From: Tubulanus polymorphus
Taxonomy: Eukaryota > Nemertea > Palaeonemertea > Tubulaniformes > Tubulanidae
DNA: 64,000 bases
Direction: 5' to 3'
Assembly (NCBI RefSeq): GCF_964204645.1
Contig: NC_134027.1
Coordinates: 14,126,485-14,190,484 of the forward strand
Below are positions 35,333 through 47,704 of the stretch, piece after piece. Both the position numbers and the translations under genes were made by a program. Positions within the stretch are counted from its first letter, which is position 1. Every line of letters begins with the position of its first letter. The notes beneath the pieces were generated by a model. It had not been told where the DNA came from. It saw nothing but the letters and a program-made list of their open reading frames with translations, and ran no database searches.

Positions 35333-35782
35333 TGAATAAATAAATGACAATCATAAGATATTGTACAAAATATCAACCAAACATTTATTTACCAAACTTC
35401 CATTTTCGGCGTACTAATTTATACCCTTATAAATTTATCCTTTAACAGTATTTAACCATTTTACAATTTATGATTACACATTAGACTGAGTACACATAGA
35501 GCACCATTAATTGTTTAACTAACTACAGATGTACACACAGACTAATTAATTTAGGTCAGCCATATTGATTTTTTTAGATTTAACCGGTCATCACTTCAAA
35601 GTGTGGATTTACCTTTAAGAACCATTATTTCACGCTCTAAACGAGCTGCATACAATGTTAACAATTTAGTTTATTAATATAATTTATGCTTACCTGAATA
35701 AATAAGTGACAATCATAAGATATTGTACAAAATATCAACCAAACATTTATTTACTTCCATTTTCGGCGTACTAATTTATACA
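35333..35782. repeat. direct repeat of about 90 bp, 361 bp apart
   Basis: ctgaataaataaatgacaat through ggcgtactaatttatac at 35333-35425 recurs at 35694-35782 with a few changes and one 5 bp deletion. It probably belongs to the gypsy LTR or to sequences flanking it; I could not resolve which. Confidence 0.6.
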
Positions 35783-36549
35783 AAGTAAACCGCCGAAAAC
35801 GGGAAAATAGTGCAAATGGCAGCACCATACAGTAAGCAATTTAACACATGAACCGGGAGGTATAAACAAGTGTGCTTAACTCCAGCCTACCACACATTGT
35901 TAGAAGTTAAATTCTGATTTGCACAATTGCAGCTATTTAAATCATTTATCATATTTAAATCCTTTACATAGAAGATTGACTTTTACATCTCTATCAATTA
36001 CGTATAGTCAAAATATGTGACGGTTAGATTGGTTATCTTATAATTCCTTACCTCTAAACCACTTGTTTTGCTAAGCAATGACTGAAATAGAAAACACAGA
36101 TTTTATCTATTTTCATAATTGTGGTGCATTTGTTTCCAATCAGGTGGCGTAAGATATTGGGTATATTCAGGGAGGTGGGAGTCACTCCCACATCCCTTGT
36201 ATATTAAAAGCCATGAGAAATCCTAATGCGCGTAAGTGACTGCCGATACACAGGCTCAGTGTTATCATTCTCCATGCTTCTTCCGAATACAAATCTTTAT
36301 TTCACTTTGATTCAGTCGATTCTCTGGAATAGTTATACGTAATTCTTAAACGATGCGGATAAAACCTGACCGATGGAGCGCTGTGGATTTTAAATGAAAG
36401 TGATTGTTTCAATTGAAAAAAGCGAAGCAAAAGTGAGTTTCCGTGTGAGAAGTGTCCCATAACAGTGATAACAATTATCGTAAATCATAATTTCGGGTAT
36501 TCAGGGTAAACGTAAGCATTTTTAGGCCAGCCGTAGGCTGAGCCTATTA
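35783..36549. other. no gene recognised
   Basis: Unique-looking sequence. It contains a perfect hairpin gtgggagtcactcccac near 36176-36192. No coding signal. Confidence 0.45.
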
Positions 36550-37560
36550 CAGGGTGTCCCATTAATTACTATACATAAAGAACTGCCTGTCATTTTCAAA
36601 CCGCTTGAGATATATCAGCCAAATCTTCAGGAGAGATGGACTACAATAATACTTTTCACCACAAAAATTACTTAGCTAAAATCAAATTAGTTTAAAAAAT
36701 ATGCTGGATGGGAAAACCTTTCAATTTTCTCACATGATTCAGTCTATTGTTGAAATTTCTCAGTACATTGACAATCATCTGTGTTATTGCAGTTGTTTCT
36801 CTTTAAATCATCAATAGTTTCTGGCTTGTTTTGGTACACTGTGTCCTTCAGCTAGCCCCACAAGTATCCAGTGGATTTAAGTCAGGCGAGTATGGGGCCC
36901 AGTCGTTAACAGTTTGGAGCGCTGAGATTCTGTCACCGAAATGCCTATGCAGAACATCAATTGTTTTGTGTGCTGAAAGACATTGCCCACCATTCTGTCG
37001 GGACCACACAGGATTGAGACATCCTCTAGACATCTACGAATTTTGTAATGGAGTACTGAATCAGCATCTTATGATAGCTGGCTCCATTCATAGACAGCTT
37101 TTCCTTTTTTGTCAAAAAGGTATGGCCCGATTATAGGCCCACTGGATGACCTACTGTATGGCAAATCCAAAGATCACACCTCGTAGACAACAGACAGCTC
37201 ACTTGATGACATTGATAAAGTGGCTTCTCTGCAATCAAATAGGGATTCTTGACACCAAAATCTATGGTTCAGACTGACAGAAAGATTTGGTTTCCTAAAA
37301 CCAGCATACCATCTAGGCTTTTTGTTTCAGAGACATAGATATGATTTAACAGTGATCTATTCTTAATCAGAATTATACAAAATCACTACAACAATGTAAT
37401 CAGTTGCTAGGAAATCACTAAGCAAATTACCATAGCAACCATGATAATAATCAAAAAGTACTGTTACATTCTATCATTTGGTGGAAAATCGAAACATTTC
37501 ATTAAGAAATGTGGAGGATACAGGCAGTTCTTTATGTATAGTAATTAATGGGACACCCTG
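36550..37560. mobile_element. mariner-type transposon relic with perfect 41 bp terminal repeats
   Basis: CAGGGTGTCCCATTAATTAC opens a 41 bp terminal repeat at 36550-36590 that is exactly complementary to 37520-37560. TA dinucleotides flank both ends (36548-36549, 37561-37562), the mariner target duplication. Total 1011 bp. Confidence 0.92.
36848..37033 (-). pseudogene. mariner transposase fragment
   Basis: The frame contains QNGG, KTIDVLHRHFGDR and DWAPYSPDLNPLD; YSPDLNPLD is the third catalytic Asp region of mariner-family transposases. The N-terminal half and other catalytic sites cannot be read, and the plus frame here is a shadow. A dead or non-autonomous copy, although its ends are intact. 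Confidence 0.8.
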
Positions 37561-38960
37561 TACTATACAAATGGAGCGAATTTAAATGACATGGTTTCCA
37601 CACAAAAGGCTCTTTTGCTTGCCAAGTGAGGGCATATTCGAACAAATCACGTATTTAAGCGTAATCCATTCTCGGAATCGTAGCGAGCAGAATTTTGAAA
37701 TAGGGTCTCATAAAAATGTTTTCTGCATTTTTCACGAAAGTTAAATCGGGAAAATTTCAATTTTTATCAGCCAATCAGGAAGTTGTGTCTTCCCTGTGAT
37801 TGGTTTATCTGAAAATATCAGCAGCTGTTCACGTGAATTATCGCGATTTCATTACTGGCGCTTTTGCGCATGACGTCATGTATCAACACGCGACAATACT
37901 TCCGCGTTCGCTACGTGTTCGCTGATTGGCCCATTTACTGGGAAATTCCACAGAAGCCTAATGTGGTTTGTTACAAGCACTGTGATTGGCCCGACCCGAT
38001 TCTGGCACGGCTTTAGCTTAGTGGGTTCGAATCCCTTGACGGGTGAAGATGATGGATCCTATCAATATCTATTGAAACAAATAAGTTTCCCGGTTGGGCA
38101 GCCGCGGATATCTACAGTACCGGAAGTGTTCCGGTTCGATATTTCGAGGTTTCTTTGAATTTTGGAGTGATATTGAAATCCGGTAAATACCAGCGGTAGA
38201 TTGTGAAAACCCATTGCATGATATTTGTATTACTTAATCAACGAAAAGCGTCGGGGCCGCGCCAGGAGTTTTCGTGATTCAAGTAGCGCAATAGCCTACT
38301 TCTTCGTGTTCGTCCACCTCAATTTTCACTCCGCCGATCTCTGACACGGCTCTGTCCCCGTCGGCGCTGTGATTGCACTTTCGTACCACCAAAATTTTTT
38401 ATTTCTATATCAGGGAGGTCTGGAGAATAAAAAAGTCAAAATTTGGATATCACATAGGCCTGATTTCATCGAATAAGTCGAGCATGGTCGTTACGTTTCC
38501 GTACTTATTACCACCTAAAACCGTCTGAACAATTTTGTCACAACCAACATTTCGTTTACAGAAATCAGGTGTTCACATGAATCTGCTGTATCGTCTACTG
38601 TTTTACTTCCGGGTTTTATTTTAAGATTTAAAATTGTATTTCAAGATCGATTTCTATGAAATCTTTAGTTGATTTGGTGTTTGGGAGGAATTTTTATTTG
38701 CTCTACAGAAAATTCATCCTTGACAATTGCGCAAGGTTCGCGAAAAAAAGGTTTTACCAAATCGGGTGTATGACCTTGATATGCTAATTAGCCATGTGCC
38801 CGAATTGCAAATTCAATCAAATTTTATTCTGCCAAAAAATGTTAAATGCAATTCGCTTTCCGAGAGTTAATGGTATGCTGCATGGAACAAAGTTGTTTTG
38901 AGATAGGTCTTGAAGCTATTGAGGTCGAGAGATAACCATCTAGATAGTTCGTGAGAGTTC
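37561..38960. other. no gene recognised; tRNA-like scar
   Basis: At 38011-38034 tagcttagtgggttcgaatccc fuses a tRNA A-box-like string directly to a B box, as if the middle of a tRNA were deleted. The rest shows no coding signal. Confidence 0.35.
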
Positions 38961-38964
38961 CAAA

Positions 38965-39640
38965 GTTTTGAAGACGCTTCAAGGTAATGTCTTGATATTT
39001 GTTTTTTACGTGTATCTACCCTAGACACATCTTCAGGCCAAAAACTGGCCCTGTCAGATTCAAGATGGCCGACTGGCAGCCATTGTTGTTCGCCAAAATC
39101 AGCACTTTTTACACATTTTTGAAGTTTTCGAGGGAAATTTTGAAGACACTTTTATCAATAACCTTGATCATTCGTATATATTTGTATCCCCCGAGGGCCC
39201 ATCGGCATGTGAAAAATTGAGTCGATCGGACTCAAGATGGCCGTACTGTGACCTTTTTGTTCCCAAAAATGTGTCAATTTTGGCCTGAATTCTGAGTACT
39301 GTAGCTTTCTAATGGTGCGCCATGTTTCATTGCAATTTGTAATGGGTATTCTTTGGAAAGGGATCTTTTATATCCGAGAGGGTATTTTTGACCAGGCAAT
39401 TATGACGCACTTGGCGGCCATCTTGGGGTCATCAGTACTCATTCGTAGGTGGAAAAAAAGTTTTTCCACATCATAATTGATACTTAAGCATATTTTGCTA
39501 CTATAATCAATTGGAAAGTTGTAGCTCATGACATGTTCTATGATCGAGGTGAGTTTCAAGCTCATTGGTTTTTTTATGGCCACCGGGCGTTGCACAATAC
39601 AATAACTTAGTATTTCTATATTACATTCGTTCCTGCTGTC
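38965..39640. repeat. dispersed repeat, diverged copy of the 45-46 kb element interior
   Basis: ttttgaagacgcttcaaggt through caataacttagtatttc parallels 45410-46060 with many substitutions: same order of ctcaagatggccgt, gggcccatc and aaagttgtagctcat strings. The ends seen at 45061 and 46366 are not present here. Confidence 0.75.
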
Positions 39641-39725
39641 TGTGTTAACACACGATTTTACTATGTAAATGATATTGAGCAGGGAGTGTATATTGATAAA
39701 TATAACCCACAGATTACATCATTTA

Positions 39726-42700
39726 TTAAAAGCAAATCTGACAGGCTGGCCATTTTGCCCCTTGGGGCTCTTGTTGCATTGATATGCTGCCTATACTGCA
39801 ATGTTTTTGGTGATTAACAAATTGATTCATATTCATTAGGAAATCTAGAAGTACCTGCATCAATGACTGCACCTTCGTTGCGGTGTAACACGTTTCCTTT
39901 TCCCCGGATGTCAACATATAAAAACGCTCTTGGGTCATCAAACTATGGCTCATTAACTGAGGCAAACTTTCTCTGATGTTGTGATCCTTGACTCTACATT
40001 CTGTGGTGACGGATTTCCTGATGAGGCTATTATATACAACCCTCGCATAGCCCAGGGCTTTCTCAACATAGCTCTTCAGCGTTCTGTTTGAAACAAAGAA
40101 TTCATAGAAATTATCGAATATCGAAAAGTCGATATTGAGGCATTTGAGCAATTACCATCAAATATGGTGGAATCTCGAATGATTCAAATATAAACACAAT
40201 CAATCACAGCATCAAATGACAAATGAATAGTGATAACGGAAATGAATTCAAATTTATGTAATCTCATAATCTCACTATTGATTAAGTCCAATGACACGAT
40301 ACTGTCGTGGCTGCTTTACTAGAAACTGACATAACTGTTATGAATGCGTAACATCAAATGAAGCGTCGTTTGGGATGTTTGTATTGACTTTTCTTACAAT
40401 ACGTATCTGTTCACAAAGCCTCATGTGTTGAATTCTATCTTAATGCCAATTTTATTCTAAACCACCTTAGAAATTATTCCAAATCATTGTCAAGATTTTT
40501 CTAGACCCCTATCTTAGGTACGTAGCTCATAGACAGAGAGACAGATACCCAGGGTTATCTAACCCCACTGCTTAAGAGTTACCAAATATACCCAACATAC
40601 ATCCTAAGATGTGGAAGAATTTTTGGCAAAAAATTAGCATTGAGATAAAATTCAATATATGAGGGCTTCGCCATGTAACAGATGGATGAGAACTGTCAAC
40701 ATTTTTTACATAAAATGGGAATAATATCCCAAACGGTGCCTCATAAATCAATGACGGACCAATTCCATTCTTCACTTTGATGCAACATAATTTGAGCATT
40801 TCCGTATCAACTTAAATCTATCATATCAGAGTAATTGTTACTTCTGATTGAAACATCGATGTTTAAAGATAACATTGATTTGTTTGTAGGGGTTGCCAAC
40901 TTCATCAATTACTTAAGTACATACTACAGTCTACCTCGGATGTAACGTCTTTGGATTTACCGTAGATCCACTTTTATCGTATTATTTCCCAGGTCCCAAT
41001 TTTTATGGCCCCACAACGCGCTATGGGGGGCATACTATATTCACTTCGTTATTTTGCTATTTTCATTTCCGGGCTGTAACTCATAAATGGTTTAAGATAA
41101 CTTCTGGTTATAATTAAATTGATGGATTGTCCTAGAGCAAATAGATAACTGATTAGATGTTGGGTCCTGTAAGTCAAAAATCCAGGTCACCAGAAGTTGT
41201 TTTGGAATTTTCATTTCCGGGCTATAATTCTTCAAATTTGTTGGCCTATAGGTCCTAAGTCACTGGCACGGGAAGACATTTTGTTCTTTTCGTTTGCTGT
41301 GGCTTCATATACAATTCAATATATCCTCAAGGTGTACTTTACTCTCAGGCATTTCACCTGATGTGGGGGCATCAGTCGTCTTCAGCGACATTCTAGTTTC
41401 CTTCTATTAGGCCTTAAAAAAACCTTGAATATAGCGTATTTTTTATAACGTAGATCACTTATATCGTATGAATTATTTGGTTCCAATTAGTCAAATCAAC
41501 GTAATTATCCTCGGATATAACGTATCGCAAAAATTATAAAATGAGAAAAAATATAACAGTAGTAAACTAATATATCACATATAGTATCACAGATAACTAT
41601 CGGGAAAATCCGGGGAAACTTACTGGTTTATTCTATTGGAATCTTTAGGGTTTCCACCCCAAGACACGAAAATCTGCTGCCTCTCATTTTGGACGTTGAC
41701 ATTTTCAATTTGTGACAGCACCCTATCAGCATATAGCTGTAACTGATTGAAGAGGGCGCTGTCCAGAAACAAATGAACAACGGGAGAGGTTGTCACGGCT
41801 TCTTGACCAGTGGTCGAGACAATCCATGCCAAATTGGGAGATTTGAAAAGTTCGATATTCAAAGCCTTCTGGTGAATATATACAGCGAACAGTGCCTGGA
41901 AACTCACCACAATCAATTGAAATAACAGACACGCGGATCGAAAGTTAACGCAATAGCAGTGAGACTAAAGCCCCGAATGGGCTAAACGTGAACCATTCTT
42001 TGAGACAGATAGATGACAACACTGTGTAACGATACTGCATAGAAATATAAGTTGTGATCTCATTTTCAAATTTTGCTGTCAAAATGATCGAAAACGATAA
42101 TTTCACAAACATGGGATCCTTTGTGGTCTCCTGCTAATTGAAGAAAATGCCAAATCTTTAATATTTACTACCCTTTTGAGATCATTTGTACATCAATGAA
42201 ATAGCACCCCCATCTGGATATCTGGATATATCACCAGATGTGCTCTCCTACCATTCAATCTACCCAACATAACCAAAATCCAATACAAGATCACAACGTT
42301 ATAGCCCCACGCACACGGCAAGGAAAAAAACATTTTTTCCTCTTGAAAAAGGTTTTCGATGATTTTTCTTATACCATGTTGAACGTTTTATAGATTGCGG
42401 GTTTAACTTTTTACTCAAAATGTTTTGTGAAAAATAAGTTTGATGAAACAAACGTTTTACCGTATGCGGCGGGCTTTTGGCTTCACCCAAGCATATTACT
42501 AATACCAGAGTGCATATTCGAGATTTATGGATAATTCAAGAAGAAATCATCTAGAATTCTGTTCCATTGATATCTTTCTGCAAATTCAAATTCAAAAATA
42601 CAAATCTTTTTCTGCAATTTCTGTAACACATTATATCAGATTCAAAACCTGTTAAATCCATAAATTAATATGGGAATTTGGCATGACAAATTTATAAGAA

Positions 42701-44939
42701 TATCATACATGCATCATAAAAACACAAATGACACAACTCATATATAACTAACTTTAAATTGAAACAAAAGTGAAGAGTTACAAGGTAAGACACAAATGCA
42801 ATGGTTTAAAATCAAAATCTCACCTTCATACAATACAAATCGCCCTCCATAGTGGCATTTCTCATATGTTTTATAGTTAAATTTGCAATCGGCCCAGCTC
42901 TGCACGGATTCTGCACCGAAATGGCAAATATAAGATAATTTCGAATACAGGAAAGCGTTTGTCGATCGACTGGTTCATCCGACATCAGTGATGTTACTGC
43001 CCTCCTCGCCTTGTATGAGTATAACACGTTCTTGATCTCTGTTGGATTCAGTCGATACTCTGAAATAATTGCATTCAATTCTCAAATATTCGGGAGAATC
43101 TTACTAATCAGACGCACCAACTGCTCTGAATTTGACCTTGAAGAAATAATATTTTGTTTAAATTGAAAAAAAAAAGCGAAGCCAGTCTCTCCAGCCTGAG
43201 GCGAGACTAGCGCACCTACCGCTCTGAGTCAGATTTTAAATAAAAGTATGTTTGGTTAAAATAGAAGAAAAAGCAAAGTGTAGTCGAACCCCCGTGCCAG
43301 TCTCTCCAGGCTGAGGAGAGACCGGGCGCGCCAACCGCTCTGAGTTGGATTTTAAATAAAAATTTGGTTGGGTTTTAAATTGAAAAAAGCGAAGCTTAAA
43401 GGTGCCAGTCTCCCCAGCCGAGGAGACACTGGGTGTGCCAACTGCTCTGAAGCAGATTATGCAACATAAGATTTATATCTATTGACGCTAGTGGTTATAG
43501 AATGCAATGCATACTTGAAAATCTGACAATTCAACATTTACCACTCTGACTGGTAAATACAGTACTAATCAGTTTACCTGGAAACATATTATATGCATAG
43601 AACAAGTTTTAAGCTAGATTTTTTGGATTGAATGTGATCACTTAAACATATGAAGATACCATGTTTATACCTATTGTTCAATGCCCCTGGCGAAAATTCA
43701 TAGACTTTCAATGACATCAAAACTTATCACTATCACGTCATAAGCTATTAATTTGCATTACATTGTGGTTATAAAGTATGGATAGTTACGAATAGAAATA
43801 GACACATTGTATATAAGTTACTAAAACTTAAAGCCGAGGACACACTGGGCGATTTCGTCGGTAAAATCGCCGGTAAAATCGCTCAGTGTGTCCAGGCAAT
43901 CGCCTTCGGCGATTTAGTTTCCCGACGAAATCGACCGAATCCAACGTGTTGGATTCTGTCGCCGGTGACAGAATCGCCCAGTGTGTCCGGGTACGGCAAT
44001 CAGTCGCCTCGAGCGCCGTATCAACCAGCCAATCACGGCTCTTCGACGGTTCTACTGATAGCAAAATGGCGACCTCTATCGAATCAACTTGGGAAACCTG
44101 GCCGACGAAATCGCCTAGTGTGTGAGGGTCTGTCGGGTCGAAATCGCCCAGTGTGTCTTCGGCTTAGGCAGTTTAATACTGAAAAATAACAAATATAACA
44201 AATATAGAATTTCGTCTCAAGTAAGGAACTTTAATTTTTTTTCATACTGGATATAACGAACTATCGGTTATAACAAACAGATTTTCTGGTCCCTTGAAGT
44301 TCACTGTAACGAGGTTCCACTGTATTTAGCACAAAAAAAAACTCAATCCATTGTAACCTATGAAAAGTGTTCGAATCAACATACCGCTGTCTATCAATTG
44401 CTTATCTATATAGCGCTTGGCCTTAGTCTTTTTGCCGATCGTGGTCCAATTCACGGTGCTTGCGTGCGATCGACTCACCATTTCCGCCGTTTGATTCTTG
44501 TTTGATACCCCGACCTTTAGAAAGATAATTGTAGGCCTATATGATGCGCATTTCAAGGAAATGTTCGACGATTTCGTGATTTTTCAATAAGTATATACTT
44601 ACAGACTCGACGTACAACAAAAATTTACGCCACACCGCAATGTAGGCTTCAATAGTGCCTGGCCGTTTTTCTGAGTCAACCATGGATTTTAGATATTCTT
44701 TTAGTTTATGTTTATTTAAAGTAAACTGCATTGCGATCAGCATATCTCGAATCCGCTGCCTTCTTTGAGATGCAGCGTTCGTGTCAACCTTTTTTAATCC
44801 GCAGCTCCAGGAAATGAAATTTGAGACAATGTTGTCTGTCGGGAGCTGCGGATACTCTGAATCAGGTTTCGTTTTCGTGTCGTTTGGTACAGCACATCTA
44901 TCTGTTGAGGATCTGATTAATCGGTCTCGCTTGTTTGCG
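39726..44939 (-). CDS. tyrosine-recombinase-like protein (Crypton-type), five-exon reading
   Basis: Exons 44939-44603, 44514-44385, 43059-42824, 41895-41624 and 40083-39726 join in phase (2-0, 0-1, 1-0, 0-2, 2-stop) with GTAAGT, GTATGT, GTGAGA and GTAAGT donors, giving about 443 codons without a stop. Exon 1 has a linker and a SAM-like core-binding helix pair (LKEYLKSMVDSEKRPGTIEA, RKFLLYVES). Exon 3 has the first catalytic Arg context (NPCRAGPIANL). Exon 4 ends a middle segment with QIFVSWGG. Exon 5 has LIRKSVTT and LMSHSLMTQERFYML, matching the His...Tyr end of tyrosine recombinases. Such proteins cut and rejoin DNA; in animals they occur as Crypton transposons and domesticated relatives. 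The first exon(s) were not found; a zinc-finger exon at 46556-46860 is a candidate. Introns carry several MITEs. Confidence 0.7.
40912..41530. repeat. degenerate pogo/Tigger-like MITE remnants
   Basis: tacagtctacctcggatgta (about 40926) and cctcggatataacgtatcg (about 41511) resemble ends of Tigger/pogo non-autonomous elements, which carry cctcg.tataacg strings. They are diverged and the intervening sequence is not assignable; it lies in an intron of the recombinase-like gene. Confidence 0.35.
42303..42475. mobile_element. MITE with imperfect 19 bp terminal repeats
   Basis: AGCCCCACGCACACGGCAA at 42303 and, complementary, AGCCCGCCGCATACGGTAA ending at 42475. The 173 bp element is AT-rich inside with no coding capacity. 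Target duplication not clear. Confidence 0.55.
43150..43460 (-). repeat. tandem trimer of a tRNA-like (SINE) unit
   Basis: Three units, spaced 114 and 108 bp (gccagtctc at 43182, 43296, 43404). On the minus strand each has cagagcggttgg (A-box like) then a GC-rich hairpin arm (ctctcc...ggagag) and a tail ttcgctttttt..aattt. The middle unit retains a B box (gggggttcgactac). It is best read as a tRNA-derived SINE arranged in tandem. Confidence 0.6.
43831..44165. mobile_element. MITE with 27 bp terminal repeats and reiterated internal motif
   Basis: AAGCCGAGGACACACTGGGC at 43831 matches the complement of the right end (44139-44165) over 27 bp with one mismatch. The 12-mer cacactgggcga or its complement recurs several times inside. 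Flanks TAA/TAG hint at a 3 bp duplication (PIF/Harbinger style), not certain. Confidence 0.75.
44236..44330. repeat. end of a pogo/Tigger-like non-autonomous element
   Basis: actggatataacgaactatc then aacgaggttccactgta is the typical terminal sequence of Tigger/pogo MITEs in animals (CAGTGGAACCTCG on the other strand). Only one end is present. Confidence 0.5.
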
Positions 44940-45060
44940 CTAAGGTAGAAATCAATGATAATGATAATCGACTGATTGATATAACGAGTATCGAAATATC
45001 TCAGGTAGTTATAAACCTGAACTTTTAAAATTGTAGAATCTTAAGAATGCATGAGCTTCA

Positions 45061-46366
45061 TCTATACTAAAAGAGACAAATCGCGAAACGTTGTCACGGA
45101 TTGGTGCGGTCTGTGCGCTATGCAGCTTTTGGTACCAAATGAAAGTTACTGGTCGTGTGTAGTTTTAAGATCAAATTTTTGCGATACGATATATATTAGA
45201 TAGATCTTTGGACCCTATAAGTTTGGATGCTCTGCGCGACGTCACTGCGTGCGCTGATCGAAAAAAACAGTTGTCCGCTGATTTATCTTCTGATTTTTAG
45301 CCCACTTGGGACTTTAGTCCGATCGGGCTATTGCGTTCACTTTTCGTCCGTCGCTGGTCCGTTCATCCGTCCGTGCGTAGACGGAATCCAGTTATTTTGG
45401 GAAGTTTTGAAGACGCTTCAATGTAATGTCTTGATATTTGGGTAACACGTGTATCTACCCTAGATACATCTTCAGCCCAAAAACTGGCCCTGTCAGAATC
45501 AAGATGGCTGACTGGTAGCCATTGTTTGCCAAAATCAGCACTATTTACACATTTTTTAACTTTTTAAAGGAAATTTTGAAGACGCTTTGATCAATTACCT
45601 TGTTCTTTCGTATATATTTGAATCCCCCAAGGGCCCATCAACGTAAGAAAAATTGGGCCGATCGGACTCAAGATGGCCGTCCTATGACCTTTTTAGTGCC
45701 CAAAAATGTAAATTTTGGCCCAAATTCTGAGTCCTGTAGCTTCCTACTGGTTTGCCATTTCTCATTGCAATTTGTGATGGATATTCTTTGGATAGGGGTG
45801 TTTTATACCTCAGAGATGTATTATTGATCAGGCAATTATGGCGCAGTTGGCAGCCATCTTATGGTCATCAGTACTCATTCATAGGTGGGAAAAACTTATT
45901 CAACATTGTATTGATACCTAAGCATATTGTGTTACCACAATGTATTGGAAAGTTGTAGCTCATAACGTTTTCTATGATTTTGGTGAGTTTCAAGGTCATT
46001 GCTTTTTGTTTATAACCACCAGGGGGCATTGAATAATACAATAACTTAGTATTTCTGTATTATATTTGTACCTACGCATTAGATTGGTACATAGGGATAT
46101 TTGGTTACCATGATCAATTGCAAAGTTGTAGTTCATGACATTTTCTATGATTGTGGTGAGTTTCAAGGTCATTGGGTTTTGCATATGGTCACCAGGGGGC
46201 GTTGAATAGTAGAATAACTTAGTATTTCCTTATTAGATTGGTAGGTAGGGCTATTTTAAAGTTGTAGCTCATGACATGTTCTATGATTGTGGTGAGTTTC
46301 AAGGTCATTGGAATTGTTAGATTGTTGAGCATTTGAAACCACTTCCCAAGTGTCTCTGGACCCTAG
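45061..46366 (+). mobile_element. non-autonomous Helitron-like element
   Basis: The start TCTATACTAAAAGAG follows an A (45060). The end is CTAG (46363-46366) followed by T, and a hairpin cacttcccaagtg (46340-46352) lies 10 bases before it: the Helitron end rules (5'-TC, hairpin, CTRR, insertion between A and T). Inside: a hairpin tagcccacttgggact..agtcc..gggcta (45298-45330) followed by attgcgttcacttttcgtcc, and three tandem units containing ctatgatt.tggtgagtttcaaggtcattgg (45950-46320). No helicase gene. Confidence 0.55.
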
Positions 46367-46555
46367 TTGCACTTAGCTATCTGTTCGAAATATTCAAAGG
46401 CTTATTCAAAGTCAAACACAGTACGCTTAGTTACAAATTACGCAATTTCAGCAGTAAGACCGCCATACAGCCAGTAGAGGAGAGCCCTGAAACACATTAA
46501 TTATAATCAATAATCAACAAGATATATGATGAGTAAAGTGTAATAAACTCACGAG

Positions 46556-46860
46556 CTACGTCATAACTTTCTTTACAATACGGCCGGTGTTTATCGAGGC
46601 GATAGATGCGCATTCTGCAATGTGGACATTCTTTTGTTTTCGAACGTCTTTGTTTTTGTTATCGCACCGATGTTTCCGATATTGCGGTGGGCTTGATCTG
46701 AAAATTTTAAGGTATCGACCATGAACATTCGACATTTTACATGGAATAAACCTTCCATAATCAATTTCAATTTGATCTACTGTGAAAATGTTCTTGTTCA
46801 TTACCCTGATGTACATACTGTAAAAAACTGACACAAATGATAAACTTTAAAAGTAAGTAG
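46556..46860 (-). CDS. possible small exon(s), one with a C2HC zinc finger
   Basis: On the minus strand a frame ending at 46554 with a GTGAGT donor encodes KECPHCRMRIYRLDKHRPYC, a CxxC...HxxxC finger. A second frame (about 46834-46700) reads MNKNIFTVDQIEIDYGRF. They may be 5' exons of the recombinase-like gene, with the Helitron-like element in the intron, but the phase to the exon at 44939 does not match directly, so another exon would be needed. Confidence 0.35.
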
Positions 46861-47039
46861 AAATTCAATTAAATAAAACTTCTGGAATTATCATCGATGA
46901 AACAAAAAAGCCACTAAGAAGCGTCATTTTGACCAGTACCTTCAGTTCAGTGAATTTGTTCCAGACCAGTGGTGCACGAGTCGCAGGTGTCTCGGCACTC
47001 GTGTCACCGCCTTCTTGCACACCGGACACTTATGCAGGT

Positions 47040-47580
47040 ATAAAATGTGTTCATTTTTGAAAGCTGCTCATGATTTCTGCTCATGCACACTTTTTCCTTT
47101 CTGAAAGTTGCTCAGGTTTTTAGAAAGCTGCTCAGAATTTTTGCTCATGTTTCAAGTTGGTCAGAATTTATGCTAAGGTATTATTCTAAAAGCTGCTCAG
47201 AATTTTTGCTCAGGTTTCTAGATTTCTGCTCATGATTTCTGCTCATTTTCCTTGAGAGAAAAGGTTTGAAACATTTCTGAAAAATTAATTGCCAGAAATA
47301 ATAAACAACTGCTACTGGTACATGAATAGAGCCAAATTACCTTTAGCTCAGTTCATTGTCTTTATTTTAATCAAAGTATATAATCAAATATTTTAGTGCT
47401 TTTTCATGGGTAACACACCAAACCACTGGTGTCTGTCCTATACCACTGGTACATGTAAGCAATCAGCCAACAATCAATTACCATGCACTCTGCTCATTGT
47501 CTTTATTTTGATTGCTTTTTTCATGGGTAACACACCAGACCACTTGTACATAGACTAATTGGCCCCTAAAATTTCTGCCT
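47040..47580. repeat. degenerate tandem repeats (GCTCA-rich and 115 bp type)
   Basis: 47050-47260 is made of imperfect aaagctgctcagaatttttgctcatg units. 47330-47560 has two related about 115 bp segments sharing cattgtctttattttgattgctttttcatgggtaacacacca with changes. No gene. Confidence 0.6.
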
Positions 47581-47704
47581 AGTAGCCCGGGTCTAATCAA
47601 AACATTTATATTGTGCCTGATACATTATATAGCCTAAACCACTACAGTGGTACTCATACCTGATCAAGTTAGTGCAACTGGTCACATCTTATCTACAGAA
47701 TCTT

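Noticed and set aside
38011-38034. tRNA gene
   Set aside because: A-box-like and B-box strings are fused with no anticodon arm.
45079-45095. gcgaaacgttg as a third hammerhead
   Set aside because: No CTGANGA core or helix II precedes it.
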